Shown here: in pieces, positions 25,374-33,907 of the stretch
Layout: every line of letters starts with the position of its first letter
Numbering within the stretch: position 1 is the first letter of the stretch
DNA from: Opitutia bacterium Tous-C10FEB
GTDB taxonomy: Bacteria; Verrucomicrobiota; Verrucomicrobiia; Opitutales; Opitutaceae
NCBI GenBank assembly: GCA_002304425.1
Contig: NEUY01000003.1
Span: 1-41,403 of the forward strand
Length of the DNA stretch: 41,403 bases
Direction of reading: 5' to 3'
Notes under the pieces: generated by a model
Seen by the model: only the letters and a program-made list of their open reading frames with translations
What the model was told of the DNA's origin: nothing
The model's database searches: none
Made by a program: the position numbers and the translations under genes

Positions 25374-26087
25374 ATGCATCTACGCTCTTTTGCCTTTTCC
25401 CATATCGGCCGAGTCCGCCCAGAAAATGAAGATAGCTTTCTGTGTGATGATGGCCGGCAACTCTACGCGGTGGCCGATGGCATTGGCGGACTTCCGGCTG
25501 GGGCACAGGCTAGCCAGAAAGCCATGGCTGCCCTCACTCAATTAATTGCCCCGTACCCGCCACCGAAAAATCTTAACTACGGCGAGATTCTTCAAGAAAT
25601 TAACCAACAAGTTTTTAACTTAGGCCGCGTACTCTGTCCGCAAGCTGGCTTAGGCTCGACCCTAACCTGGGCGCACCTCGTCGGCGTGAAATTGCATATC
25701 AATCATGTGGGGGACTCGGCCGCACTCCGACTGCGCAGCACGCGACTCGAACAATTGACCCAAGACCACACCGTGGAAGGGGAAAACCGCGCGCAGTTGG
25801 CTCGGGGTGAATCAGGCCCGCTCCTCACCGGCCATCCGCAGGCGCTCACGCGCTGCGTCGGTCAGCCGCCCCCATTTCGCAGCGAGTGCCTCGTGCATAA
25901 GATCTTACCCCACGACCGCTACCTCCTCGCCACCGATGGCATTACCCATTTCATCTCAACGGCAGAAATAGCGGAGCTGATGCAGCAAGCGACTGCCCCG
26001 GACGAAGTGGCGACTAAATTAATCGAACGCGCCAATCAGCGCGGTGGCCGCGACAACGCCACCGCGGTCGTCTTATTTATAGATTAA
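25374..26087 (+). CDS. PP2C-family serine/threonine phosphatase
   Basis: This 237-residue soluble phosphatase shows the PP2C metal-site motifs in order: GRVRPENEDSF, VADGIGGLPAG, GSTLTWAHLVG, INHVGDSAALRLR, DHTVEGENRAQLARGE, LTRCVGQPP, LLATDGITHF and GGRDNATAVVLF. Bacterial members (PrpC/Stp type) dephosphorylate Ser/Thr sites and oppose Hanks-type kinases. No kinase gene or FHA-domain gene is next to it, which is notable because the pair is often adjacent. It begins 20 bases after the helicase stop and is followed by a small TPR-like gene, so the three likely form a short operon. Confidence 0.93.
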   Translation: MHLRSFAFSHIGRVRPENEDSFLCDDGRQLYAVADGIGGLPAGAQASQKAMAALTQLIAPYPPPKNLNYGEILQEINQQVFNLGRVLCPQAGLGSTLTWAHLVGVKLHINHVGDSAALRLRSTRLEQLTQDHTVEGENRAQLARGESGPLLTGHPQALTRCVGQPPPFRSECLVHKILPHDRYLLATDGITHFISTAEIAELMQQATAPDEVATKLIERANQRGGRDNATAVVLFID

Positions 26088-26129
26088 TCGGCCGCCCAGA
26101 TCATCCACCCCATTGCCCTCATCCGCGCC

Positions 26130-26438
26130 ATGCCCCGCTCCGAACATTTTGCCGCCTTAGTTGCTCGCCTCCCCGACAACGAACTTTTCCGTTTCAGCCT
26201 CGCGCAAGCTTTGCTGGCCGAAGGTCAACCCGCCGCCGCCATCGAGCATCTTGTCGTCTGCGCAAATAAAAAACCGGACTGGATGATGCCGCGGATATTA
26301 TTAGGGAAAACCCTCTTGGCGCTGCAGCAAAAAGTGGACGCGCGGACTTGGTTGGAGCAAGCGCTCCACTTAGCCGTTACGCAAAATCATGATGATCCCG
26401 CGCAGGAACTTCGTCAGCTCCTCGCGGAGTTAAATTAA
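26130..26438 (+). CDS. Small TPR-repeat protein
   Basis: This 102-residue cytoplasmic protein has about two tetratricopeptide repeats: one around LPDNELFRFSLAQALLAEGQ-x-AAIEHL and one around PRILLGKTLLALQQ-x-DARTWLEQAL. TPR repeats mediate protein contacts. No signal peptide or catalytic site is seen. It follows the PP2C gene by about 40 bases and converges on the sugar-nucleotide gene. Its partner is unknown; the phosphatase is a candidate by position. Confidence 0.75.
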   Translation: MPRSEHFAALVARLPDNELFRFSLAQALLAEGQPAAAIEHLVVCANKKPDWMMPRILLGKTLLALQQKVDARTWLEQALHLAVTQNHDDPAQELRQLLAELN

Positions 26439-26439
26439 T

Positions 26440-26467
26440 CCGCCGTGCGTGAGCGGACGATCGGCGG
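26440..26467. terminator. Hairpin between converging genes
   Basis: CCGCCG at 26440-26445 pairs with CGGCGG at 26462-26467 around a 16-base loop, in the short gap between the TPR gene and the converging pyrophosphorylase gene. Leftward it is followed by ATTAATTTAA, so it could end the leftward transcript. The loop is long and the T-tract weak. Confidence 0.3.
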
Positions 26468-26475
26468 CCATCACC

Positions 26476-27393
26476 CTACCCCCACAAGGGCGCGGGATAC
26501 TGACCCTGCGCAATTAGTGCGCGGACCGCACTTTGGGCGGCGACCAGATCTTCGCGATAGGTGAGCCCAAACCACGCGTCGCGACTGGTCAGTAAAGCCA
26601 CCTGGGCTGCACCGCTCTCATTGAGCGAACTCAGCGCGGTCGGTAGATAAAATTCAGCCTTCGGGTTGGTGGCTTGCGTGGCAATAAACTCGCCAAACAG
26701 CTTTTCCAGCTGAGGAAAGATTGCGGGGGTAAAGCCCCAGAAATTCATCGAGACAATTTCTTCGCCGCTCAGAGGCTCAGGCTGACCGTTGACTCCGGGA
26801 TAGTGGGCGCCGGTGCCGGTTTGAGTGATCTGGGTAATTTCCGTGATTCGCTGCAGCCGTCCCTGCACATCGGTGGCACACAAACCACGGCTCACGGCGC
26901 CAAATTCCGAAAGAGTTTGTTTGAGGGGATACCCCACCAAAGCGTAATGCGGCTGCGTGGGAGTCGCGAGGGCAGCAAAATGGCGGGCTAATACGGCATA
27001 GCCCGATGCTCCATAAAAATCGTCAGCGTTAATCACCGCAAATGGTCGCTGGACGGCTTCGCGGGCGGCGAGAACTGCATGACCTGTCCCCCATGGCTTG
27101 GTGCGCTCCGGCAAGACCGCACTCCTCGGGAACTGCGTGTCGAGTTCCTGGAAAACATACTGCACATCCATGCGTGCTTCTAATCGTCGGCCAATTTGCG
27201 CGCGAAAATCAGCTTCCATCCCTCGACGAATGACGAGCACCAAACGGTTGAAGCCCGCCCGCTGGGCGTCATACAATGAATACTCGATGATGAGCTCACC
27301 GACCGGACCGATGGGCTGAACTTGCTTAAGCCCACCGAAGCGACTGCCCATGCCTGCGGCCAGAATCACTAAATCGTAGGAAGAGGTACTCAC
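26476..27393 (-). CDS. NDP-sugar pyrophosphorylase-like nucleotidyltransferase
   Basis: This 305-residue protein opens with the nucleotidyltransferase signature ILAAGMGSRFGGLKQ, with LVLVIRRGM and the metal-binding AVINADDFYG following. The C-terminal third (EIVSMNFWGFTPAIFPQLEKLF) is typical of relatives annotated as sugar-1-phosphate nucleotidylyltransferases. It would couple a sugar-1-phosphate or phosphocholine-like group to NTP. The likely start is GTG at 27393 (VSTSSYDLVILAAGMGS); the in-frame extension to 27468 is cysteine-rich and unlikely. The substrate is unknown. Upstream lies a leader with a 6-bp hairpin (27460-27465 with 27473-27478). Confidence 0.85.
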   Translation of the reverse strand: MSTSSYDLVILAAGMGSRFGGLKQVQPIGPVGELIIEYSLYDAQRAGFNRLVLVIRRGMEADFRAQIGRRLEARMDVQYVFQELDTQFPRSAVLPERTKPWGTGHAVLAAREAVQRPFAVINADDFYGASGYAVLARHFAALATPTQPHYALVGYPLKQTLSEFGAVSRGLCATDVQGRLQRITEITQITQTGTGAHYPGVNGQPEPLSGEEIVSMNFWGFTPAIFPQLEKLFGEFIATQATNPKAEFYLPTALSSLNESGAAQVALLTSRDAWFGLTYREDLVAAQSAVRALIAQGQYPAPLWG

Positions 27394-27553
27394 GTGACGA
27401 AGCAAACGGGGGAAGCCGGTGCCGTAAAACAAAAAGAGCATGCACCGGCAGATGCACCCGAGCGCCAATCCAGCGCTCTTAGACTTTTAGCGACAGGGCT
27501 CGATTTATCATTGCCGCACGTTGCCCGTTAAAGATGCCTGAGGGCGGATATTT

Positions 27554-27643
27554 TTACGACTGCTTCAAGCCAGCGGATTTCAAGGTCAGCTCGTAAAATT
27601 TGGCGGCAGCAGCTTTCAATTTCGCCAGCGCTGGCTGAGGCAA
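27554..27643 (-). CDS. Possible 29-residue basic peptide upstream of the pyrophosphorylase gene
   Basis: A short frame between stops encodes PALAKLKAAAAKFYELTLKSAGLKQS after a TTG start at 27643, with a G-rich run about 11 bases upstream. Composition (Lys/Ala/Leu helix) looks protein-like, unlike the other frames here. It lies in the leader of the pyrophosphorylase gene on the same strand. It is too short to assign a function and could be chance. A longer frame on the same strand (27528-27746) overlaps it and looks less protein-like. Apart from this and a small hairpin I see nothing else in 27394-27749. Confidence 0.25.
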   Translation of the reverse strand: MPQPALAKLKAAAAKFYELTLKSAGLKQS

Positions 27644-27749
27644 ATAAAATTACCCCCCGCTGAAACCCCCACCCGCGGGGAGCGTCTTGTCTCTTCCAGC
27701 TTGCGACTTTAATTTGCGCCCCGCTCACTATTGGCTCCGCTTTCACCCT

Positions 27750-29219
27750 ATGGCCTCATCTTCTAACTCTTCCTTGAAAATATTCCTGCTCATCCTCGTC
27801 CTCGGCGGCGCAGGCGGCGGCTATTATTATTTCCAGCAGGCCCGCACCTCGGCGCAGCCGCCGAACTATAATACGACCACCATTGCACTGGGCAGCGTGC
27901 GGCAACTCGTCACGGCCACGGGCCAACTTGATCCGTTACTCAATATTGACGTCGGCAGCCAAATTTCGGGTCTCGTGAAAACCATCTACGTCGACTTCAA
28001 CTCCGTCGTTAAAAAAGGCGCGAAGTTAGCAGAAATTGACCCTTCGACATACAAACAAAAGCTGCGCCAAGCCGAAGCTAACCTCGCTTCCACGGAAGCC
28101 GGCAATCGGCTCCAACGACTCAATACCGAGCGAGCGCGTGAATTGCGCGATAAACAGCTGGTCTCCCAACAGGATTACGATCAGGCCCTCGCCCAGTTAC
28201 AACAATCCGAAGCGCAATTGCTCACGAGCAAAGCGGCGATGGAAAACGCCCGCGTCGATCTGGAACGCTGCACGATCAGCTCCCCCATCGATGGCATCGT
28301 CATCGCCAAGCAAACCGAAGAGGGCAAAACGGTAGCCGCCAGCCTCAACGCTCCGGTGCTCTTCACCATCGCTAACGATCTCGCCAAAATGCAGATCTCG
28401 GCCGCCGTGGCGGAAGCTGATATCGGCGCCGTGGAAGCGGGCCAGTCAGTTAATTTCACGGTAGACGCCTTCCCAAATCGATCTTTCTCCGGCCAGGTGG
28501 TGCAAGTCCGCAACTCGCCCAAAACTTCGAGTAATGTCGTGACGTATGAGACCATTATTAATGTGGATAATGCGGATCTAAAACTTCGTCCCGGCATGAC
28601 GGCTAATGTTTCCATCATTGTCGCTAGTCGCGAAAACACTTTGCGCTTACCCAACTCCGCTCTGCGGGTACGTCTAGCTGATGCGACGGTTGCGGCCAGT
28701 GCGCCGGCGCCAGTCACGAGCGGCCCGATCGCCGCCGCTCCGAGTCAAGCTACGGGTGCCGGGCGCGAACGGAGCTCCCGCGAAGGTGGCGCTAGTGCTG
28801 GCAGCAACTCACGGCGCGGCGGCAGCGGATTCTTGGGCGAAGATGCCACCCCCGAACAACGCCAAAAAGCTCGCGAGATTATTACCGAGCTGGGTATCGA
28901 TTTTCGCAATGGCCCACCCTCCGCTGAACAACGTGAGCAAATCCGAAAATTATTAATCGAACGGGGCGTCATCACGGAAACCGTCCCCGGCCAACCTGTC
29001 TTCACCACACGCACCGTTTACCGCCTACCCCGTGGCGATAAATCGGCTAGCCCCGAGGCCGTCGCGATTAAAGTCGGGATCACCGACGGGACTTTCTCTG
29101 AAGTAGGGAGCGGCCTAGCCGTCGGTGATATCGTCATCACCGGGCTGAGCGCAAGCAGCCCGAGCGGCCCCACCTCTCCCGTCAGCAATCCTTTCAGCGG
29201 CGGCGGTCGGCGCTTCTAA
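27750..29219 (+). CDS. MacA-like periplasmic adaptor (membrane fusion protein)
   Basis: This 489-residue protein has an N-terminal membrane anchor (LKIFLLILVLGGAGGGYYYF), an RND/HlyD-type barrel-sandwich domain beginning QLDPLLNIDVGSQISGLV, a short alpha-hairpin (about residues 98-165: LRQAEANLASTEAGN to TSKAAMENARVDLE), the second half of the lipoyl domain (CTISSPIDGIV) and a beta-barrel (GQSVNFTVDAFPNRSFSGQV). The membrane-proximal domain is interrupted by a Gly/Ser/Arg-rich low-complexity stretch plus a charged helical insert (about 320-410). It links an inner-membrane MacB transporter to a TolC-type channel. The ATPase and permease follow directly; no TolC gene is nearby. Confidence 0.9.
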   Translation: MASSSNSSLKIFLLILVLGGAGGGYYYFQQARTSAQPPNYNTTTIALGSVRQLVTATGQLDPLLNIDVGSQISGLVKTIYVDFNSVVKKGAKLAEIDPSTYKQKLRQAEANLASTEAGNRLQRLNTERARELRDKQLVSQQDYDQALAQLQQSEAQLLTSKAAMENARVDLERCTISSPIDGIVIAKQTEEGKTVAASLNAPVLFTIANDLAKMQISAAVAEADIGAVEAGQSVNFTVDAFPNRSFSGQVVQVRNSPKTSSNVVTYETIINVDNADLKLRPGMTANVSIIVASRENTLRLPNSALRVRLADATVAASAPAPVTSGPIAAAPSQATGAGRERSSREGGASAGSNSRRGGSGFLGEDATPEQRQKAREIITELGIDFRNGPPSAEQREQIRKLLIERGVITETVPGQPVFTTRTVYRLPRGDKSASPEAVAIKVGITDGTFSEVGSGLAVGDIVITGLSASSPSGPTSPVSNPFSGGGRRF

Positions 29220-29265
29220 TCGGCGCAGTTGCTTTCAACCTAGCGCGCCCCGCCCGAAATTCGCC

Positions 29266-30027
29266 ATGTCGCACGTCGTTCAACTCGAGGACATTCACAA
29301 GACCTACGAATCAGGGGAAGTGCCGGTCTTGGCTGTGCAGGGCGTAACGCTGACGATTACGGGTGGCGAATTTGTGGCCATCATGGGCGCGAGCGGCTCA
29401 GGTAAATCTACTTTAATGAATTTATTGGGGTGCCTCGATCGCCCCACCCGCGGGCGCTACTTGCTCGGGGGCACGGATGTTTCAAACCTCGACCGCAACG
29501 AACTAGCCGATCTACGTAATCAGAAACTCGGCTTTATTTTCCAGGGCTTTAATTTACTCTCGCGCACCACCGCCCTCGAAAATGTCGAACTGCCTATGCT
29601 TTATGGTCGGCGCCATTTCTCGACTCGGGAAATTCGCGAACGGGCCCGCCAGAGTCTCGACATCGTGGGGTTATCAAATCGCGCCGATCATTTCCCCAGC
29701 CAGCTCTCCGGCGGACAACAACAGCGCGTCGCTATCGCTCGCGCCTTGATCAATGAGCCGCAAATCCTTCTCGCCGATGAACCGACGGGGAATCTTGATT
29801 CTAAAACATCCGTGGAAATCATGGGGGTGTTTCAAAAACTTAACGCGCAAGGCATCACGGTTGTAATGGTTACGCATGAGCTTGATATCGCTCACTATTG
29901 TAAGCGGAACCTCATCATGCGCGATGGTCGGCTTGTGAGCGATACTCCCGTCGTCGATCGGTTGGTCGCCACCGAACAAATGCAGCGCATTGTCACCGCC
30001 GAGACCGACGCCAAACTCATTGCCTGA
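29266..30027 (+). CDS. MacB-type ABC transporter ATP-binding protein
   Basis: This 253-residue ATPase of the MacB/LolD/FtsE group has Walker [10 protein letters not shown] (41-49), Q-loop FIFQGFNLL, signature LSGGQQQ (147-153), Walker [10 protein letters not shown] (167-175), D-loop GNLDSKT and the switch His in VMVTHELD. In E. coli MacB, ATPase and permease are fused; here they are separate genes, a common arrangement outside enterobacteria. It lies 46 bases after the adaptor and 8 bases before the permease, so the three are an operon, likely exporting a peptide, lipid or macrolide-like compound. Confidence 0.94.
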   Translation: MSHVVQLEDIHKTYESGEVPVLAVQGVTLTITGGEFVAIMGASGSGKSTLMNLLGCLDRPTRGRYLLGGTDVSNLDRNELADLRNQKLGFIFQGFNLLSRTTALENVELPMLYGRRHFSTREIRERARQSLDIVGLSNRADHFPSQLSGGQQQRVAIARALINEPQILLADEPTGNLDSKTSVEIMGVFQKLNAQGITVVMVTHELDIAHYCKRNLIMRDGRLVSDTPVVDRLVATEQMQRIVTAETDAKLIA

Positions 30028-30035
30028 TTCTACCG

Positions 30036-31244
30036 ATGCGCTTTATTAATGTCATTAAAGTAGCCCTGCGGGCCCTCCGGCGTAGCGCCATGCGTTCGAT
30101 CCTGACCGCCCTTGGAATTATCATCGGGGTCGCTGCTGTCATCGCGATGGTGAGCATTGGCAACGGCGCGAAATCCCAGGTCGAAGCGTCGATCGCTAGT
30201 CTCGGACAGAATATTATTTCAGTTTTTCCGGGCAGCGCGAAAACCGGCGGCATGTACGGTGGTTGGGGCTCGGCGAGTTCGCTCACGGTCGACGAGGCCC
30301 TCACTATTCGTCGCGAAATTTCTGGCATTGTCGCGGTTAGCCCAGAAATGCGCGACCGCCAGCAAGTCTTAGCCAATGGCCTGAACTGGAATAGCTCAGT
30401 CAATGGCGAGGATGTCACTTATCTCGATATTCGCCTATGGACGATTGCCGAGGGCGAAATGTTTACCGAGGGGGATGTCAACAGCGCGGCTAAAGTTTGC
30501 GTGATCGGACAGACCGTCGTCGCTAAATTATTTCCCGACGGCGATCCCGTGGGCCGCTCACTCCGAATTCGTAATTTGCCGTTCAAAATTATTGGAGTAC
30601 TGAAGGCCAAAGGTTTTAATTATTTCGGCTCTGATCAAGATGACGTCGTCATCATTCCTTACACCAGCCATATCAAACGCATCGCTCGGCGCCCCAATTT
30701 AAATTCAATTATCATCCAAGCTGAATCACCGGATCAAATGACGCGCATCCAACAAGACGTCACCGATTTATTACAACAACGGCGCAACGGCCGTGATCCG
30801 GATTTCACCGTGCGTAACCAGCAGGAATTGGCCGAGGCGGCGACCGCGACCACCAAAACTATGACGGTGCTGCTCGGCGCCATTGCCGGTGTGTCGCTGA
30901 TCGTGGGCGGGATTGGCATCATGAATATCATGCTTGTTTCCGTCACCGAGCGCACGCGTGAGATTGGGATTCGCTTAGCCGTCGGCGCGCACGGTCGCGA
31001 CGTCTTAACGCAATTTTTAGTCGAAGCGATTATTCTCAGTGTCATGGGAGGCACCTTAGGAATTCTCCTCGGTGTAGGATCGTCCCAGTTGATTTCCCGA
31101 CTTAATGGTTGGCCAGTGTTGATCTCAACTTCAGCTATCTTTGGCGCGGTGGCTTTCAGCGCCGCGATTGGCGTTTTCTTTGGCTTTTATCCCGCCCGCA
31201 AAGCAGCCCAACTTGATCCGATCGAAGCGTTGCGCTACGAGTAA
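30036..31244 (+). CDS. MacB-type ABC transporter permease (FtsX-like)
   Basis: This 402-residue permease has one N-terminal membrane helix (LTALGIIIGVAAVIAMVSIG), a periplasmic MacB_PCD domain of about 230 residues (GNGAKSQVEASIASLGQNII onward), and the C-terminal three-helix FtsX domain with the conserved AGVSLIVGGIGIMNIMLVSV and TERTREIGIRLAVGA. It ends DPIEALRYE, as the family does. It couples ATP hydrolysis to a mechanical pull on the periplasmic adaptor (mechanotransmission) rather than forming a classic pore. It starts eight bases after the ATPase stop. Confidence 0.94.
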   Translation: MRFINVIKVALRALRRSAMRSILTALGIIIGVAAVIAMVSIGNGAKSQVEASIASLGQNIISVFPGSAKTGGMYGGWGSASSLTVDEALTIRREISGIVAVSPEMRDRQQVLANGLNWNSSVNGEDVTYLDIRLWTIAEGEMFTEGDVNSAAKVCVIGQTVVAKLFPDGDPVGRSLRIRNLPFKIIGVLKAKGFNYFGSDQDDVVIIPYTSHIKRIARRPNLNSIIIQAESPDQMTRIQQDVTDLLQQRRNGRDPDFTVRNQQELAEAATATTKTMTVLLGAIAGVSLIVGGIGIMNIMLVSVTERTREIGIRLAVGAHGRDVLTQFLVEAIILSVMGGTLGILLGVGSSQLISRLNGWPVLISTSAIFGAVAFSAAIGVFFGFYPARKAAQLDPIEALRYE

Positions 31245-31275
31245 TGATCAACGGAGCGCGCCCTGCCGTTGCGTC

Positions 31276-31280
31276 AGGAG
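31276..31280 (+). promoter_or_regulatory. Clear Shine-Dalgarno sequence before the secreted TPR gene
   Basis: AGGAG lies nine bases before the ATG at 31290 and decides that start over the in-frame TTG at 31269. It stands out because most genes in this window have no recognisable Shine-Dalgarno. Confidence 0.6.
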
Positions 31281-31289
31281 TTAATTTCC

Positions 31290-32156
31290 ATGCTTAAAGT
31301 CTGCCGTTTAATCAGCTGCTGGCTCCTACCGGCGATGAGTTTCGCCCTCGATCAAGCGGCCTACACCGCCGCCATCGATCTCTACGCGCAACGCAAGCCA
31401 ATCGAAGCGCAGCGTGCATTTGAGGCGCTCGCCGTGGCGAACCCCGCGCACGGTGACATTCAATTCTATCTGGGTCGACTCGCCTTACAGCGCAACGACG
31501 CCGCCCCGGCCGTCGTCTATTTAGAAAAAGCCGCCGCGCTTTCGCCGCGCGATAGCCGGATCCACCATCGCCTGGGAGATGCTTATGGTCTCTCCGCGCG
31601 GAAGGCAGGATTGTTTGCCCAGATGGGTTGGGCCAAAAAATGTTTAGCGGCGTACGAAAAAGCCGTCGCCCTTAATCCCGAAAATATCGAGGCTCGCTCG
31701 GCCTTGCTGAATTATTATCTCCTCGCTCCGAGTATGGTCGGCGGCGGCAAAAATCTAGCCTTGCAGCAAGCCGTGACGATTAAGCAAAAAGACCCCGTGG
31801 CTGGAAGACTAGCCATGGCCGCGGTGTATCTGGCCGACAAAAAATACGCCCTCGCTTTTCAAGAATACGAAGAAGCGCTGCGGGCCAATCCCACCGACTA
31901 CACGGCGCTTTTCCAGGTCGGTCGCTTAGCCGCGATTACGGGGGAACAACCTGAGCGCGGGCTAAAATCGCTCCGCCAATGTCTTGAACTCAAGCCCACT
32001 GAAAATGCCCCGCCCCATGCCGCCGTGCATTGGCGCATCGGCTTTATTCTCGCCCAGCAAGGCGAGCACGCCAACGCCCGCCAAGCCTACGAAGCCGCGC
32101 TCAAGCTCGACCCGCAATTCGCCCCGGCTCGCGCCTCACTCAAAGAGTTGCCCTAG
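31290..32156 (+). CDS. Exported TPR-repeat protein
   Basis: This 288-residue protein has a signal peptide (LKVCRLISCWLLPAMSFALD) followed by about six tetratricopeptide-type helix pairs covering nearly the whole chain, for example GDIQFYLGRLALQRNDAAPA, IHHRLGDAYGLSARKAG and the last AHARQAYEAALKLDP-like repeat. It is probably a periplasmic scaffold. It follows the MacB permease by 45 bases and may be read through from that operon. A role in envelope assembly or in the efflux complex is possible but not shown by sequence. Confidence 0.82.
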   Translation: MLKVCRLISCWLLPAMSFALDQAAYTAAIDLYAQRKPIEAQRAFEALAVANPAHGDIQFYLGRLALQRNDAAPAVVYLEKAAALSPRDSRIHHRLGDAYGLSARKAGLFAQMGWAKKCLAAYEKAVALNPENIEARSALLNYYLLAPSMVGGGKNLALQQAVTIKQKDPVAGRLAMAAVYLADKKYALAFQEYEEALRANPTDYTALFQVGRLAAITGEQPERGLKSLRQCLELKPTENAPPHAAVHWRIGFILAQQGEHANARQAYEAALKLDPQFAPARASLKELP

Positions 32157-32312
32157 AGCGCCGGCAATAGTGAGCCCCCCGTTCGCGCATTTCCCCCTGA
32201 CCGGCTTAGGTGGTAAATCCTAGCCGGATCGGAGCACCGCTCAATCCCTCTTGCGATGCCGAGGCTCGCGCGACAACTTAATCGTATGCCGATTGTTCGT
32301 CTTCGCGTCGCA

Positions 32313-32678
32313 ATGCCACCAACCGAGCGCCCACTCCTGCTCTTTGATGGCGACTGCCAGTTCTGCCAGCAATGGGCTCGGCGCTGGCAGACGGCCTATG
32401 CGGTGCGGCTCGCGGTGGTGCCTTCCCAGGAGGCCCGCGCCCAATTCCCTGAAATCCCCTCAGCGGCCTACGACGAAGCCCTGCAACTGATCGAACTCGA
32501 TGGCTCGGTCTATTCCGGGGCTAACGCGGCGCTGCGCGCCATCGCGCACGGTCGGAGTCGGCGCGGCTTCCTTCTCCCCATTTATGAATCGGTACCGGGC
32601 GCCGCCTTACTCATGGAATTAGGCTACCGCATAGTAGCTCGCCATCGGCGAATTTTCTCTATGCTGATGGGATCATGA
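32313..32678 (+). CDS. DCC-family thiol-disulfide oxidoreductase-like protein (DUF393)
   Basis: This 121-residue protein opens with the family signature LLLFDGDCQFCQQW, which contains the D-x-C-x-x-C site, followed by LIELDGSVYSGANAALRAI and a C-terminal LLMELGYRIVARHRR segment. The fold is thioredoxin-like, and members are assumed to be redox-active, though few are characterised. The start is ATG at 32313; in-frame ATGs at 32286 and 32256 exist upstream. It overlaps the next methyltransferase gene by four bases (ATGA), indicating translational coupling. Confidence 0.82.
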   Translation: MPPTERPLLLFDGDCQFCQQWARRWQTAYAVRLAVVPSQEARAQFPEIPSAAYDEALQLIELDGSVYSGANAALRAIAHGRSRRGFLLPIYESVPGAALLMELGYRIVARHRRIFSMLMGS

Positions 32679-33865
32679 CGGCTCCCCTTTCCCCGCGCGA
32701 AGATTTTCTAGCGCAACTCGTCACCGCCACGCGCGAGGGTAATTTAGTTAAATTAACCTTGGGGAAAGCCCGTGGCCCCGACGCCACCCTGCGCAATCTG
32801 CTCGTTCGCCCCATCACCCTGCGCGGCGCGGCCCAGATCTCGTTTGTCTGGCGTCACGAACGTCAGGATATCACCAAAAATTATTCGCTCGAAGCAGCCT
32901 TAGAATTACTGGCCCCGTTAATCGGCACAGATTTCCATAGCGCACATCTCTTCACCACGACGCGCCTCGTACAGCTAGAGTATAACAAAAAAGCCGAGCC
33001 ACGACTCACCTATGGCCCCCCCGCCACGGGAGCCCCGCGTGAAACGCATGATCGGGCCAAAAAAAGACTCCTGCCCGACCAGAGCCAAGCCTGGCTACAG
33101 GCACTGGGCGTCACCACCGCTCAGTCTGTTGTCCGCGAAGGCATGGCGGACAAACACCGTCAGATTCACAAATTTGTAGAAATCCTCAGCCATCTCGTCG
33201 TTGAAGCAAATCTACCCACGGAGAGGCCGATTGAAATCGCCGACATGGGCTGCGGTAAAGGGTATCTGACATTCGCCACCCACGATTATTTCCATCTCGT
33301 CGCAAACCGTCCCGCTCATGTTCATGGCATAGAACTTCGGCCCGAGCTGGTTCGGGCATGCAACGAGATAGCCGCTGCCACGGGCCGCCCGACCCTCGAT
33401 TTCACCGCCGGAACTATCCAGTCGGCGATCTATCCAGCTCTCGACGTCCTGATCGCACTGCATGCCTGCGATACGGCCACCGACGACGCGCTGGCCAAAG
33501 GGGTGCAAGCCGAGGCGGCTTTGCTGGTCGTGGCCCCGTGTTGCCAAAAAGAATTGCGCAGCCAACTGACACCGGCCCCCGTGCTCGCGCCGGCCCTGCG
33601 GCACGGAATTTTCCAAGAGCGCCAAGCAGAATTTGCGACCGATGCTCTGCGCGCCTTGCTCCTCGAATGGGCCGGCTACGATACTAAAGTCTTTGAATTT
33701 ATCTCCACCGACCACACGGCCAAAAATATCATGGTTGCCGCAATCAAGCACGCGCGCCCAGCGCGGACCGCCGAAGCGGCTGAGTCGGTGCGGGCCTTCG
33801 CCGCTTTTTACGGCATCACCGCCCAAGCCTTAGCGCGCCAGCTTGGCTTTGCACTTAGCCAGTGA
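32675..33865 (+). CDS. SAM-dependent methyltransferase, Methyltransf_32-like (GSTCD/METTL25-like)
   Basis: This 396-residue protein has a unique N-terminal half (about 1-150, with VRPITLRGAAQISFVWRH and FTTTRLVQLEYNKK) and a C-terminal Rossmann methyltransferase domain with motif I ADMGCGKGYLTF (189-200), the acidic GIELRPELV, and the family motifs ALHACDTATDDAL (261-273) and APCCQKELR (287-295). The HACDTATD and CCQ patterns are those of the PF13679 group. The substrate is unknown; RNA is a reasonable guess given relatives. It overlaps the DCC gene by four bases and is followed after 42 bases by a second methyltransferase-like gene. Confidence 0.85.
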   Translation: MTAPLSPREDFLAQLVTATREGNLVKLTLGKARGPDATLRNLLVRPITLRGAAQISFVWRHERQDITKNYSLEAALELLAPLIGTDFHSAHLFTTTRLVQLEYNKKAEPRLTYGPPATGAPRETHDRAKKRLLPDQSQAWLQALGVTTAQSVVREGMADKHRQIHKFVEILSHLVVEANLPTERPIEIADMGCGKGYLTFATHDYFHLVANRPAHVHGIELRPELVRACNEIAAATGRPTLDFTAGTIQSAIYPALDVLIALHACDTATDDALAKGVQAEAALLVVAPCCQKELRSQLTPAPVLAPALRHGIFQERQAEFATDALRALLLEWAGYDTKVFEFISTDHTAKNIMVAAIKHARPARTAEAAESVRAFAAFYGITAQALARQLGFALSQ

Positions 33866-33907
33866 GCAGACCGCCATTCCTGCGCCAAATAATTTCATAC
33901 GCTGCAC

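Noticed and set aside
27535-27602. A short rightward frame reading MPEGGYFYDCF
   Set aside because: It resembles a short piece seen in some decarboxylases but is too small to support a call and lies opposite a likelier frame.
27528-27746. A 72-residue leftward frame upstream of the MacA-like gene
   Set aside because: It overlaps a more protein-like short frame and begins at the MacA start region; no recognisable domain.
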